Positions 51,486 through 60,819 of a stretch of DNA of 64,000 nucleotides are shown one piece after another. Position 1 is the first letter of the stretch, and the number at the start of each line of letters is the position of its first letter. The DNA lies in the NCBI GenBank assembly GCA_965246765.1, contig CBDFFJ010000005.1, positions 1,054,001-1,118,000 of the forward strand. The letters run 5' to 3'. Both the position numbers and the translations under genes were made by a program. This stretch comes from UBA1952 sp965246765 (GTDB lineage Bacteria > Bacteroidota > Bacteroidia > Chitinophagales > Chitinophagaceae). A model generated the notes under the pieces. It was not told where the DNA came from, did not search any database, and saw only the letters and a list, made by a program, of their open reading frames with translations.

Positions 51486-52372
51486 GGCACAATTACCTCC
51501 AGCGCGGCAGGCGCTATGCTAAACCGGAGCCGGTTGCCGCAGGGCTGCGCGTCGCCGTCGGTCTGCATTAGCCGGAGGTCCGGATGCGAGATAATAACCT
51601 CCCTGGCGTGATAATGCGTCACATAAGGGCTGCCGCCGATTGCGCCTGTCAGGCCGCGCAGGGCAAGCGCGCCGCCGAGCATTTTAGGGAACTTCCGGAT
51701 GATGGTTACGTCCAGCAGGCCGTCGTTGTAGGAAGCCTGCGGGGCTATCCTGAAGTTGTAACCGAACTGCTGGCCGTTGGCGACATTCACAAGGAAAGCG
51801 CGCTCATTATGCTGTTCGCCGTCAATGGTAATCCGCCAGTCCCATGCTTTATAGAGCCAGAGGTGCCGGGTAACAAGCCAGGAGTAAACAGCCAATCCGC
51901 GCCGGCGGCTTTTGGCGAATTTGTTAGCGATCAGGGCATCAAACCCGACACCGGCATTTGAGAGGAATATTCTGTCATTCACATAGCCTGCGTCCATGCG
52001 CCGCCGCTGTCCTTCATTTATAATACGTATCGCATCTTCCGTGCTCATCGGGATGCCGAGTGTACGGGCCAGGCCGTTTCCGGAACCTTTGGGTATAATG
52101 CCAAGCGCGGCAGGGCTACCGGAAAGCCCGGTTGCTACATCTGCCACAGATCCATCTCCGCCAACGGCAACGACGGCACAGGCTCCGGCGGCGGCGGCCA
52201 TCTGCGCCAGCTCCGTGCCGTGCCCGGGCCGCTGCGTGTACTGCGTCTCGTGGCTGTAGTAGCGCCCGTCTATCCCGGCATCTATAGCAGCCTGAATTGC
52301 CTTGACCCGGTCAGTGCCGGAGCGCGGGTTGATAACGAACACAAGATGCTTCTTGTCTGAACCCTGATTCAT
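51482..52372 (-). CDS. Lipid kinase of the YegS/DagK family
   Basis: The 296-residue enzyme phosphorylates diacylglycerol or a related lipid. Motifs: INPRSGTDRVKAIQAAID, the phosphate-binding VAVGGDGSVADVATGLSG, LGIIPKGSGNGLARTLGI and AGVGFDALIANKF. The catalytic GGDG and GSGN are intact. Convergent with the FAD oxidoreductase; the two stop codons overlap. Confidence 0.9.
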   Translation of the reverse strand: MNQGSDKKHLVFVINPRSGTDRVKAIQAAIDAGIDGRYYSHETQYTQRPGHGTELAQMAAAAGACAVVAVGGDGSVADVATGLSGSPAALGIIPKGSGNGLARTLGIPMSTEDAIRIINEGQRRRMDAGYVNDRIFLSNAGVGFDALIANKFAKSRRRGLAVYSWLVTRHLWLYKAWDWRITIDGEQHNERAFLVNVANGQQFGYNFRIAPQASYNDGLLDVTIIRKFPKMLGGALALRGLTGAIGGSPYVTHYHAREVIISHPDLRLMQTDGDAQPCGNRLRFSIAPAALEVIVP

Positions 52373-52489
52373 GGCTCAAAAGTCGGTCATTACAAAGTCT
52401 TCCGGCGGAGTCGCATTGGGATGGCCTAATACAATAGCAGTGGGATTTCAATCCCTGGAAAGCAGCCTATCGGTTGTAAATTTGAGTCT

Positions 52490-55400
52490 ATGCCCGCCCT
52501 CCAGGAAGAAGCCGCCTTTTTAGCCCGATATGAGAAATTGAATGCTCAGCAACGCGAAGCTGTGGACACCATCTATGGCCCCGTCATGGTCATCGCCGGG
52601 CCGGGCACCGGCAAGACCGAAGTGCTCTCTATGCGTATCGCTAACCTGCTGCGCTCCGAGGCACAGGTGCAGCCGCACGAAATTCTCTGCCTCACCTATA
52701 CCGATGAGGCCGCCAACTCCATGCGCCGTCGCCTTGTGCAAATCATCGGCCCTGCCGCGCACAAGATTGCTATCAACACCTTTCACGCATTTTGCAACAG
52801 CGTCATTCAAAGCAATCCCGATTACTTCAGCGACCGGCCGCTTCAGCCTATTTCAGATTTAGAGCGCGCAGAGGTGATGCACGACATTCTGGACGGCCTC
52901 ACGCCCGGTCACCCGCTGCGCCGCCTCGGCGGCAACGTCTATTTTGACGTGCCCCGCCTCGCTGCGCTTTTTGAGGTGATGAAGAAGGAGAACCTCCGCC
53001 CGGAAGTGGTTTCCGGCGCGATTGATGCCTACATCGCCGACCTGCCAACACGCGAGAAATACATCTACAAGCGCAACGGCAAAGGCTTCCAGAAAGGTGA
53101 TGTCAAGCAGGCCGAATTAGATGAAGAACTGCGCAAGATGGAAACGACACGCGCCGCCTCCCTTCTTTTCAAAGACTATGAGGCGCGGATGAAGGAACTT
53201 GGCCGCTACGATTACAGCGACATGATTCTTTGGGTGCTGGATGCCCTGCGCCGCGAGCCATCGCTGCTGCAGAGCTATCAGGAGCGCTACCAGTTCATGC
53301 TCGTGGACGAGTTTCAGGACACCAACGGCGCGCAAAGCGACCTGCTGATGACGCTCACCCAGTTCTGGGAAGACCCCAACATCTTCGTGGTGGGCGATGA
53401 CGACCAGAGCATTTACGAGTTTCAGGGCGCGCGCATCCGCAATATCATTGACTTCTACCAACGCCACACGGGCAGCGTAAAGGTGATTGTGCTGCCGCAG
53501 AATTACCGCTCCTCGCAAGCCATCTTAGACAGCGCCACAGCTACGATTGCCAACAATACCCAGCGCCTCATCTACCAGCTCACAAGCCTGAATCTAAACA
53601 AAGACATCGTCGCTTCCAATGACCGCTTTAAAGATGGCCGCGACACGCTGAAGCCGGTGGTGAGCATCTACCCGAACGTGCTCAGCGAGGAAGCCGACAT
53701 CGTAATGCAGATTGAAGCCCTGCGCGCGCAGGGCGTGCCGCTGCACGAGGTGGCCATCATCTACGCGCAGCACAAGCAGGCGGAGAACATCATGCAGCTT
53801 TTTGAGCGCAAAGGCATTCCCTATTGGGTAAAGAAGCCTGTGAACGTCCTACGCCAGCCAGTGGTGGAGCAGCTCATGCTGGTGCTACGCTATCTCATTG
53901 CGGAAAAGGAAAAACCCTTTTCCGGCGAGGGCTATCTCTTTGAAATCCTACACGCGCCGTACTACGGCATTCATCCCACCGACCTTGCGCAGCTGTCACT
54001 CTTCGTTCAGCAGCTTCCGCGTGCGGACGGCCTGCGCAACTGGCGCATGTTGTTGGCCAATGGCATGAGGCTGCAAATGCTGGATTTGCGCTCCGATGCT
54101 GCCATCATCCGCATGGGTCACAATCTGGATAGCTGGCTGCAAAGTCTCAGCACGCATCCGCTGCCGCTGCTGGTGGAAAGGATTGTCTATGAAAGCGGCA
54201 TCGTGGCCTGGCTGCTCAATGGCACCGATTACATCTGGGATATGCAGGTGCTGCATACCTTCTTTGATTTTGTCCGCGCGCAATGCGCGGAAAAGCCGCA
54301 CCTGAAGCTGCCAGAGTTTATCCGTACCGTGGATAAGATGGATGCGGAAAATATCTCGCTGCCCACGCAAAAAGTCATTCAGAATGATAATGGCGTGCGC
54401 TGCTACACGGCACACTCGGCGAAGGGCAATGAGTTTGAGCACGTCTTCCTGATTGGCTGCTGCAAAAAATACTGGGAAGGCAAGGCAGGCAACAATCGGG
54501 AATTCAAGCTGCCCGACACCATTACCTCCACCGAAGACGATAACGAAAAAAGCTACAAGACTGAGGTTGCCCGACGACTTTTTTACGTAGCCCTCACCCG
54601 CGCCAAAAAGCACCTGCACGTCTCTTACGCCCTTCAGGACAATGAAGGCAAGGAACTGGCTAACTCATGCTTCGTGGATGAAATCAGTCGCCCAGAAGAG
54701 CGCCGCAAGGTGAGCGTGAATGCAGACGGACTGGTAGAACACCTGCAATGGGCGATGGAACCGGTGGACGCGGTGAAGATTGAGGTAGCCAACATCGCGT
54801 GGGTGGAGCGCTGCCTGCAGCAGCTCTGCATGAGCTACACGACGCTCTCCAAATACCTGCGCTGCCCGGTGGCCTTTTATTATGAGAGCATCCTGAAAGT
54901 GCCTTGTCTGAAGGGCGATGCGCTGGCCTTCGGCTCTGCAGTCCACCATGCGCTGGAGAAGTTCTTTAAAGAAATGAAAGCGACGGGCGAGTGGCCTTCC
55001 AAAGACGACCTGCTGCGCTTCTTTGACCAGGGCCTCTGGCGCGAGCAGGAAAGCATGACCACGATTCAGTACGAGCGCAGCCGGGAACGCGGCCAAAGCA
55101 TCCTCTCCGCCTATTACGACCGCAACATTCTCCATTGGACAAAGACAGTAGAGGTAGAATGGAAAGTGAACCGCTTCATGCTGGACGGTGTGCCCGTAAC
55201 CGGCAAGATTGACCGGCTGGATTTTGATGGCGACACCTGCACCCTCATTGACTATAAAACCGGCAAAAGCAATCCGCAGAAAATCCGGGAGCAAACGTCC
55301 CAGCCCAACGACAAGAACCCGGCCGGAGGCGATTACTGGCGGCAGATGGTCTTCTATAAGCTCCTCATAGATAATCAGCCCGACAAGCGCTGGCACGTCC

Positions 55401-55651
55401 GCATAGGCGCCTTTGATTACGTGGAGCCCGACCGCGAGACGGGTGAGTTCAGTCCGCTGGTGTATGTGCCGGTGTATGAGGCGGATGAGCAGATTGTGCG
55501 CCAGCAATTACGTCAGAGCTACGGCCGCATTATGAACCATGAGTTCACCGAAGGCTGCGGAAAACAGGATTGCCACTGGTGCAACTTCGCCCGACGATAT
55601 GCGGTGGTAAGGACTCCTGCTGAGGCTTTTGTGGAGATTGATGATGTTTAA
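52490..55651 (+). CDS. UvrD/Rep-type helicase with a RecB/AddB-like nuclease domain
   Basis: The 1053-residue protein has superfamily-1 helicase motifs (GPGTGKTEV at 37-45; FMLVDEFQDTNGAQ; VGDDDQSIYEFQGA; VLPQNYRSSQAIL; YTAHSAKGNEFEHVFLIG; VARRLFYVALTRAKKHL) and a C-terminal PD-(D/E)XK nuclease with GKIDRLDFDGDTCTLIDYKTGKS. Cys residues in KYLRCPVAFYYES and EGCGKQDCHWCNFARR match the AddB/Cas4-like four-Cys iron-sulfur arrangement. It probably processes DNA ends in recombination or repair. It is a single gene with no adjacent AddA/AddB partner. Confidence 0.9.
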   Translation: MPALQEEAAFLARYEKLNAQQREAVDTIYGPVMVIAGPGTGKTEVLSMRIANLLRSEAQVQPHEILCLTYTDEAANSMRRRLVQIIGPAAHKIAINTFHAFCNSVIQSNPDYFSDRPLQPISDLERAEVMHDILDGLTPGHPLRRLGGNVYFDVPRLAALFEVMKKENLRPEVVSGAIDAYIADLPTREKYIYKRNGKGFQKGDVKQAELDEELRKMETTRAASLLFKDYEARMKELGRYDYSDMILWVLDALRREPSLLQSYQERYQFMLVDEFQDTNGAQSDLLMTLTQFWEDPNIFVVGDDDQSIYEFQGARIRNIIDFYQRHTGSVKVIVLPQNYRSSQAILDSATATIANNTQRLIYQLTSLNLNKDIVASNDRFKDGRDTLKPVVSIYPNVLSEEADIVMQIEALRAQGVPLHEVAIIYAQHKQAENIMQLFERKGIPYWVKKPVNVLRQPVVEQLMLVLRYLIAEKEKPFSGEGYLFEILHAPYYGIHPTDLAQLSLFVQQLPRADGLRNWRMLLANGMRLQMLDLRSDAAIIRMGHNLDSWLQSLSTHPLPLLVERIVYESGIVAWLLNGTDYIWDMQVLHTFFDFVRAQCAEKPHLKLPEFIRTVDKMDAENISLPTQKVIQNDNGVRCYTAHSAKGNEFEHVFLIGCCKKYWEGKAGNNREFKLPDTITSTEDDNEKSYKTEVARRLFYVALTRAKKHLHVSYALQDNEGKELANSCFVDEISRPEERRKVSVNADGLVEHLQWAMEPVDAVKIEVANIAWVERCLQQLCMSYTTLSKYLRCPVAFYYESILKVPCLKGDALAFGSAVHHALEKFFKEMKATGEWPSKDDLLRFFDQGLWREQESMTTIQYERSRERGQSILSAYYDRNILHWTKTVEVEWKVNRFMLDGVPVTGKIDRLDFDGDTCTLIDYKTGKSNPQKIREQTSQPNDKNPAGGDYWRQMVFYKLLIDNQPDKRWHVRIGAFDYVEPDRETGEFSPLVYVPVYEADEQIVRQQLRQSYGRIMNHEFTEGCGKQDCHWCNFARRYAVVRTPAEAFVEIDDV

Positions 55652-55671
55652 GCATTGTTCGTGAAATCAAA

Positions 55672-56184
55672 ATGACCATGAGAATTTTCCTGCTCCTTTT
55701 TCTATTGATTATCGGAGATGCGGCCTTTGCACAAGGCCCGCCGATTGGCATGTACAAAGGCAGCGAAGATTACCTAAGCCAGCATCCGTCCAATACAGCG
55801 GTAGTATTTCGCCACATCGCTCAGATGGAAGGCGATGGCCTTAATAGCTTTCACCGGCTCTTGCCCGATGGAAAGCGCGGCAATGAGCTTCCGGCAAAAG
55901 ACTATTTCGCGGCAAGCGATGGTAAGACCTTCTACATTTCATACGATGGCAAGTGGTACAAAGCGCGCAAGGCAGACAGCGCCTATTACTTCATTCGTCC
56001 GCGCAATGCGGAAGAGATTGACCATCGCGGCCACCCGCATATCTATACGCGCGATTACGCAGGCTCCGGTTACAGCACAACAGCCAATTGGACTGCCATA
56101 GCGGAAGGAGACCAGAAATACAGATGGTTTTACGATGCCAAGGAAGGGATGTGGAAAGCGGTAGATAGGTTTAGGAAGCGATAA
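55672..56184 (+). CDS. Hypothetical secreted protein
   Basis: The 170-residue product has a signal peptide (MRIFLLLFLLIIGDAAFAQ) and a Tyr/Asp-rich body (AAVSDGKTFYISYDGKWYKA-like spacing, RPRNAEEIDHRGHPHIYTRD, KYRWFYDAKEGMWKAV). I recognise no family. The start may be 55672 or the second ATG at 55678. It follows the helicase by 20 bases. Confidence 0.65.
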   Translation: MTMRIFLLLFLLIIGDAAFAQGPPIGMYKGSEDYLSQHPSNTAVVFRHIAQMEGDGLNSFHRLLPDGKRGNELPAKDYFAASDGKTFYISYDGKWYKARKADSAYYFIRPRNAEEIDHRGHPHIYTRDYAGSGYSTTANWTAIAEGDQKYRWFYDAKEGMWKAVDRFRKR

Positions 56185-56259
56185 GCTGATGATGTCTTTG
56201 GCATGTGCCGTTTATCTGACATCTTTCCAATCTTCCTTTCTCATCATAATTTTCAGCGA

Positions 56260-56298
56260 CTTTGTCATTCTGAAAGAATCTATTCTCTCGCAGCGAAT
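56260..56298 (+). repeat. Left inverted repeat of the GIY-YIG element
   Basis: 39 bp, core TTGTCATTCTGAAAGAATCT followed by ATTCTCTCGCAGCGAAT; complement of 56733-56771 except one base. Confidence 0.95.
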
Positions 56299-56318
56299 AA
56301 GCCGTTTGCCCAAGCCAC

Positions 56319-56729
56319 ATGCGCACGTACAGATTCTGAACTTACATCCTCACGAACTGGAACAAAACGGTTCTCTATACAGGCGTCACCAATGACCTCG
56401 CAACGCGCTTGATAGAGCATTGGATTGGCGAAGAAGGCAGCTTTACCGCCCGCTATAAGGTGCATTACCTGCTTTGGAGTGAGGAGACGAAGTACATTCT
56501 AAATGCCATAGACCGGGAGAAGGAAATAAAAGCGTGGAACCGTTTGCCTAAGAACGAACTGATTAGCGCGGTGAATCCTGCATTGCTGTTTTGGAATAGT
56601 GATGTATTAGGTAACTGGCCTCCGACGGAAGAGCAGATTGAAGCTGTGAAGGAACGATGGCGTAAAGAAGAGGCAGGCATTATTGATGACCCACTTTCAT
56701 TTTTAAGGCAAGTGCAGCTTCCGGGATAA
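56319..56729 (+). pseudogene. GIY-YIG single-domain endonuclease (UvrC-N/URI type), in-frame stop near the start
   Basis: From the ATG at 56319 the frame reads MRTYRF, a TGA stop at 56337, then TYILTNWNKTVLYTGVTNDL, ATRLIEHWIGEEGSFTARYK, VHYLLWSEETKYILNAIDRE and KEIKAWNRLPKNELISAVNP. TYI and YTG are the GIY and YIG strands, with the catalytic Arg (ATRLIEH) and Glu (IDREKEIKAW) present. Without the TGA (probably from TGG or a Tyr codon) the protein would be 136 residues. No start codon suits a protein beginning after the stop, so the gene is likely inactive unless the base is wrong. Confidence 0.82.
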
Positions 56730-56732
56730 CCC

Positions 56733-56771
56733 ATTCGCTACGAGAGAATAGATTCTTTCAGAATGACAAAG
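56733..56771 (-). repeat. Right inverted repeat of the GIY-YIG element
   Basis: Reverse complement of 56260-56298 with one mismatch (56740); starts 3 bases after the nuclease stop codon. Confidence 0.95.
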
Positions 56772-56804
56772 ATTGGGCGAGCACGGTACATGCCACTCAT
56801 AATT

Positions 56805-56850
56805 CAGCGGCTTTTGTCATTCTGGAAGAATCTGCTTTCCCGCAGCATTG
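56805..56850 (+). repeat. Solitary copy of the GIY-YIG end repeat
   Basis: CAGCGGCTTTTGTCATTCTG, then GAAGAATCTGCTTTCCCGCA, aligns with the left end and its outer flank (CAGCGACTTTGTCATTCTG, AAAGAATCT, CTCGCAGCG). It lies 33 bases outside the right end in the same orientation as the left end. Confidence 0.85.
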
Positions 56851-56928
56851 GAAAAGAGCTTCCGAAAGTGCTATTGATGCTATAAAGCCCAAATCATGCA
56901 TCCCCGGTAGCCTAATTTTACCCCCGCA

Positions 56929-58557
56929 ATGCCCCGCCACCTATTCCCGCTTCTCTTTCTATTCCTCCTCCCCGCCCAAAGCCCCGCCCAGCCGAAGGCC
57001 GACCGCAAAATGGTCAAGTCCCTCAAGGCGGATATTACCTTTCTCGCCTCCGATGCGCTGGAAGGGCGGCGTGCGGGTACGGAAGGCGAACGCAAGGCGG
57101 GCGACTATATCATCCGGCGCTACGAGACGCTAAAGATTCCGGCATGGGCGAGCGATTACCGGCATGCGTATCATTTTAACCGCGGCATGGAGGCGGGCAG
57201 CAGCCTTATCCGGCTTGGTGGGCAGGCGATGACGGCGGACAGCGGTGTTTTTCCGCTGCCTTTTTCTGCCAATGGTGATGTGAGCGGTGATGTGCTTACG
57301 GATGTGCAGGAGATGGGCGCTATCTGGACGCTGCCGCTTTATGCGAGCGCCGATGAGGCATCCGACCCGCACTTTGAATGGGAGAAGGCCGCTTACGAAA
57401 AGGCTAAGGAAGCCGCAGGCGCAGGCGCTAAAGGCGTGCTTTTCTTTGACCCATTCGGCGCGAAGTATCCGCCGCAGTATAATCCGCACTCAGAGCAGGA
57501 TGTCCTCAGCATTCCGGCGGCATTTGCGCCGAACAGCGTGTGGCAGCGGCTGACTGCCGGCGGCGCAAATGCCGTGGCTATCACGCTCAACATTCATCTC
57601 CAAAAGACGGAGTACACGGGTAACAACGTCGCGGCCTACATTGACAATAAAGCGCCTCTTACTGTGGTGCTCGGCGCCCACTATGACCACCTCGGCTATG
57701 GCGAGGACGGCGGCTCGCTCTATGCAGGCAAGGACAAGCAAATCCATAATGGGGCGGATGATAATGCCAGCGGCACTGCTGCACTGCTGCAGCTTGCCGA
57801 ATGGCTTAAGAAGGATGGGAAGAAGCATTACAATTACCTCTTCGCCCACTTCTCAGGCGAGGAGCTTGGGCTGATTGGCTCCAAGGCTTTTGTGAAGGAG
57901 GGCGGCATGGACAGCAGCCGCGTAGCCTACATGCTCAACATGGATATGCTGGGCCGGCTGGTGGACAGCACCAAGGCGCTTACGCTGGGTGGCATTGGCA
58001 CGGCGCCGGAGTGGGCGAAGGTTACGGCTGTTGTACAGAAAGACGGCTTCCGGCTGGTGACCGATTCATCCGGTACCGGGCCTTCCGACCATACTTCGTT
58101 TTATAATAAGGGTATTCCGGTGCTGTTCTTCTTTACCGGCATTCACTCCGATTATCACAAGCCTTCGGATGATGCGGAGAAGATCAATTACGCCGGTGAG
58201 GCGCGTGTGATTCGCACCATAGAAAGTGTGGTGAAGGCGGTGGATGCCGGTACGCGCCCGCGCTTTACGCCTACGAAGCAGAGCAGCATGGGCAAGGTGC
58301 GCTTTAAGGTGACGCTGGGCATTATGCCGGATTATTCCTTTCAGGGCGAGGGTGTCCGGGTGGACGGCGTTACAGAAGGCAGGCCTGCGGCGAATGCAGG
58401 CATTCAGGCAGGCGATGTCATCATCCATCTTGGATCCGACGCTGTGAAAGGCATGCAGACCTATATGGAGGCGCTTAGCCATCAGACAGCCGGCAAAACA
58501 GCGGATGTAGTGTTGCTGCGGAACGGAAAAGAGCTGCGACTGAAAGTGACGCTTTAA
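56929..58557 (+). CDS. Secreted M28-family zinc aminopeptidase with PA and PDZ domains
   Basis: The 542-residue protein has a signal peptide (HLFPLLFLFLLPAQSPAQ), a segment like the protease-associated insert (AAGAGAKGVLFFDPFGAKYP), the M28 catalytic core with zinc ligands in VVLGAHYDHLGYG, HNGADDNASGTAAL, FAHFSGEELGLIGSKAF, YMLNMDMLGRL and FFTGIHSDYHKPSDDAEKI, and a C-terminal PDZ domain (GVRVDGVTEGRPAANAGIQA, GDVIIHLGSDAVKGMQTYM). It likely trims peptides in the periplasm or outside. It converges on pyrG. Confidence 0.93.
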   Translation: MPRHLFPLLFLFLLPAQSPAQPKADRKMVKSLKADITFLASDALEGRRAGTEGERKAGDYIIRRYETLKIPAWASDYRHAYHFNRGMEAGSSLIRLGGQAMTADSGVFPLPFSANGDVSGDVLTDVQEMGAIWTLPLYASADEASDPHFEWEKAAYEKAKEAAGAGAKGVLFFDPFGAKYPPQYNPHSEQDVLSIPAAFAPNSVWQRLTAGGANAVAITLNIHLQKTEYTGNNVAAYIDNKAPLTVVLGAHYDHLGYGEDGGSLYAGKDKQIHNGADDNASGTAALLQLAEWLKKDGKKHYNYLFAHFSGEELGLIGSKAFVKEGGMDSSRVAYMLNMDMLGRLVDSTKALTLGGIGTAPEWAKVTAVVQKDGFRLVTDSSGTGPSDHTSFYNKGIPVLFFFTGIHSDYHKPSDDAEKINYAGEARVIRTIESVVKAVDAGTRPRFTPTKQSSMGKVRFKVTLGIMPDYSFQGEGVRVDGVTEGRPAANAGIQAGDVIIHLGSDAVKGMQTYMEALSHQTAGKTADVVLLRNGKELRLKVTL

Positions 58558-58607
58558 ATGCAGCAGTCATCGGCAGACAATCAATTAATTTGTCTTGCAC
58601 GCCGGGC

Positions 58608-60269
58608 CTAACGCTCCACCCGCACGCCACGTTCTTCCATCACCATCCGCGTGGTTCCCGCGCGGCTTTCCTGCGCCTCTTTTGCGGCCTTTACAAATGC
58701 CACAAACAGCGGGTGCGGAGCCTCTACCGTGCTCTTATACTCCGGATGAAACTGCGTGCCGATAAAAAAAGGATGATCCTCAATTTCTACGATTTCCACG
58801 AGGCCCGTCTCAGGATTAATGCCGGAGGGGATCATTCCCCCGTCCTCAAAAGCCGTCAGGAACTCATTATTGAATTCATACCGATGGCGGTGACGCTCGG
58901 TGACGCGGTGGCTGTTGTAAAGCTCCGCGATGTGACTGCCTTCACGCAGGTTGCACACGTAGCTGCCCAGCCGCATGGTGCCACCCATTTGCGTGATGGA
59001 TTTTTGCTCTTCCATCATGGCAATAACCGCTGCCTCTGTGGATGGATTCATTTCCGTGCTGTGCGCGTCCTTCATTCCCAGCACATTGCGCGCGAATTCC
59101 ACGCAGGCCATCTGCATTCCAAGGCATATTCCGAAGAAGGGAATCTGCTGCTCTCTGGCAATTTTAATAGCTTCAATCTTGCCTTCTATTCCGCGCGAGC
59201 CAAAACCTGGCGCAACGAGGATGGCATCCAGATACTGCAGCTTGTCTAATGCGTTCTCGGGCGTTAGGTGCTCACTGTGAATGTTGCGAACCTCAACCTT
59301 GCACTCGTTCATGGCGCCGGCATGGATCAGGCCTTCCAGGATGGACTTGTAGGCGTCCTGCAGCTCTACGTATTTACCAATGAGCCCGACTACAACTTTG
59401 CTTTTCGGATAACGAAGCTTATTGAGAAATTCTTTCCACTTCGTCAGATCTGGCTCGTCGCCGAGTGGCAGATCCAGCTTTTGAAGGCAGATGATGTCCA
59501 AGCGCTCGCGGAGCATCTCCAGCGGAACGCCGTAAATCGTGTCGGCGTCCAAGGCTTCTATCACCGCATCCTGACGGACGTTGCAGAAGAGGGCGATCTT
59601 TCTTTTTAAATCCTTGTAAAGCGGCTCTTCCGTGCGGCACACAAGTATATCCGGCATCAGCCCGTTCTCGCTCATCAGCTTTACGCTGTGCTGCGTAGGC
59701 TTCGTTTTCAGCTCCTTTGCCGCTTTCAGGTACGGAATGAGCGTCAGGTGCACGACAATACACTCGTCCTCTCCCAACTCCCATTTCAGCTGCCTTACCG
59801 CCTCTACATAGGGCAGGCTTTCAATGTCGCCCACCGTGCCACCCAGCTCAGTGATGATGATGTCATACTCTTTCTTCTCGCCCAGCAGTTGTATGCGCCG
59901 CTTTATCTCGTCTGTGATGTGGGGAATTACCTGAACCGTCTTGCCCAGGTAAGCGCCTTCGCGCTCGCGGTTTATCACGTGCTGATAAATGCGACCTGTG
60001 GTTACATTATTGGCCTGCGAGGTAGGTGCGTTCAGAAAGCGCTCGTAGTGACCGAGGTCAAGGTCTGTTTCCGCGCCGTCGTCGGTCACATAGCACTCGC
60101 CGTGCTCATAGGGGTTTAGCGTGCCCGGATCTACATTGATGTATGGGTCAAACTTCTGAATAGTGGTGCGGTAGCCCCGCGCCTGAAGCAGCTTTGCCAG
60201 CGATGCGGCAATAATGCCTTTACCCAATGAAGAAGTGACCCCGCCGGTCACGAAGATGTATTTAGCCAT
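58608..60269 (-). CDS. pyrG: CTP synthase
   Basis: PyrG makes CTP from UTP, glutamine and ATP. The 553-residue protein has the synthetase domain (FVTGGVTSSLGKGIIAASLA, FDPYINVDPGTLNPYEHGEC, ELGGTVGDIESLPYVEA) and a class-I glutaminase domain with the Cys nucleophile in FFGICLGMQMACVEFARN and His/Glu in GTQFHPEYKSTVE. Full length. It is transcribed towards the M28 gene. Confidence 0.98.
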   Translation of the reverse strand: MAKYIFVTGGVTSSLGKGIIAASLAKLLQARGYRTTIQKFDPYINVDPGTLNPYEHGECYVTDDGAETDLDLGHYERFLNAPTSQANNVTTGRIYQHVINREREGAYLGKTVQVIPHITDEIKRRIQLLGEKKEYDIIITELGGTVGDIESLPYVEAVRQLKWELGEDECIVVHLTLIPYLKAAKELKTKPTQHSVKLMSENGLMPDILVCRTEEPLYKDLKRKIALFCNVRQDAVIEALDADTIYGVPLEMLRERLDIICLQKLDLPLGDEPDLTKWKEFLNKLRYPKSKVVVGLIGKYVELQDAYKSILEGLIHAGAMNECKVEVRNIHSEHLTPENALDKLQYLDAILVAPGFGSRGIEGKIEAIKIAREQQIPFFGICLGMQMACVEFARNVLGMKDAHSTEMNPSTEAAVIAMMEEQKSITQMGGTMRLGSYVCNLREGSHIAELYNSHRVTERHRHRYEFNNEFLTAFEDGGMIPSGINPETGLVEIVEIEDHPFFIGTQFHPEYKSTVEAPHPLFVAFVKAAKEAQESRAGTTRMVMEERGVRVER

Positions 60270-60415
60270 GGCTTTGGAATTTCAGACTTGTGGTTGCGTG
60301 ACCGGCGCTGAAAGCTGCGCCATTGAGGTCGGGCAAAGATAAAGAACTGCCCTTGCCCGGCACGAAGGATGTGCCAGCATCCGCATGATTTTTAACCTTG
60401 TGCGGAAGCTGTGGA

Positions 60416-60748
60416 TTACTTTGCCGCCGGCACTTCTTCCAATGCGTTATATACTGGTAAGCCCCTGGCAATGAACCAATCCCGCTCTTTGTTTGCGCCC
60501 GGACTTTCCCCGATCAGCAGCATTCCCTCGCAGGCGCCGATCGCCGTTACGGATATATTCAGGATGGCAGCATAGCAGTCGGCGTCTTCCGGCATGCCGG
60601 CCACCACGGGAAGTGCGGCGTTCACGCCTATCACCGGGATATGTCCGGCCTGAAGCAGGCCCGCGCCTGCCGCATTGAGGGCCTCCAGGTTTTTGCCGCG
60701 TCCTTCTTCTGTAGGTGCGGAGTAGGGGCCGGCAACGGCAATCTTCAT
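60416..60748 (-). CDS. DUF4406/nucleoside-deoxyribosyltransferase-like protein
   Basis: The 110-residue protein starts KIAVAGPYSAPTEEGRGKNL and has LNAAGAGLLQAGHIPVIGVN and CEGMLLIGESPGANKERDWF, with a nucleophile-position Glu in KERD, as in DUF4406 and small nucleoside 2-deoxyribosyltransferase-like folds. The reaction is unknown. It is followed by pyrG on the same strand after 146 bases. Confidence 0.75.
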   Translation of the reverse strand: MKIAVAGPYSAPTEEGRGKNLEALNAAGAGLLQAGHIPVIGVNAALPVVAGMPEDADCYAAILNISVTAIGACEGMLLIGESPGANKERDWFIARGLPVYNALEEVPAAK

Positions 60749-60819
60749 AAAAAGCGTCCTGCATAAGGCGAGACAGCCTCCAAAGTACACAGGCAGCAGG
60801 TGCCGTTTATCGCTTCCCG

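Larger units (their letters stand above)
56260..56771. mobile_element. Candidate GIY-YIG mini-element bounded by 39-bp inverted repeats
   Basis: A 512-bp unit has inverted ends 56260-56298 and 56733-56771 that match in 38 of 39 positions. They enclose just one reading frame, a GIY-YIG nuclease, whose ATG is 20 bases inside the left end and whose stop is 3 bases before the right end. Relatives of the end sequence occur alone or in pairs elsewhere in the window. No target-site duplication is evident. The mobile status is inferred from the arrangement. Confidence 0.65.

Noticed and set aside
56185..56318. Short ORFs before the GIY-YIG frame
   Set aside because: They run through the left inverted repeat in other frames and match nothing; the GIY-YIG frame explains the conserved sequence.
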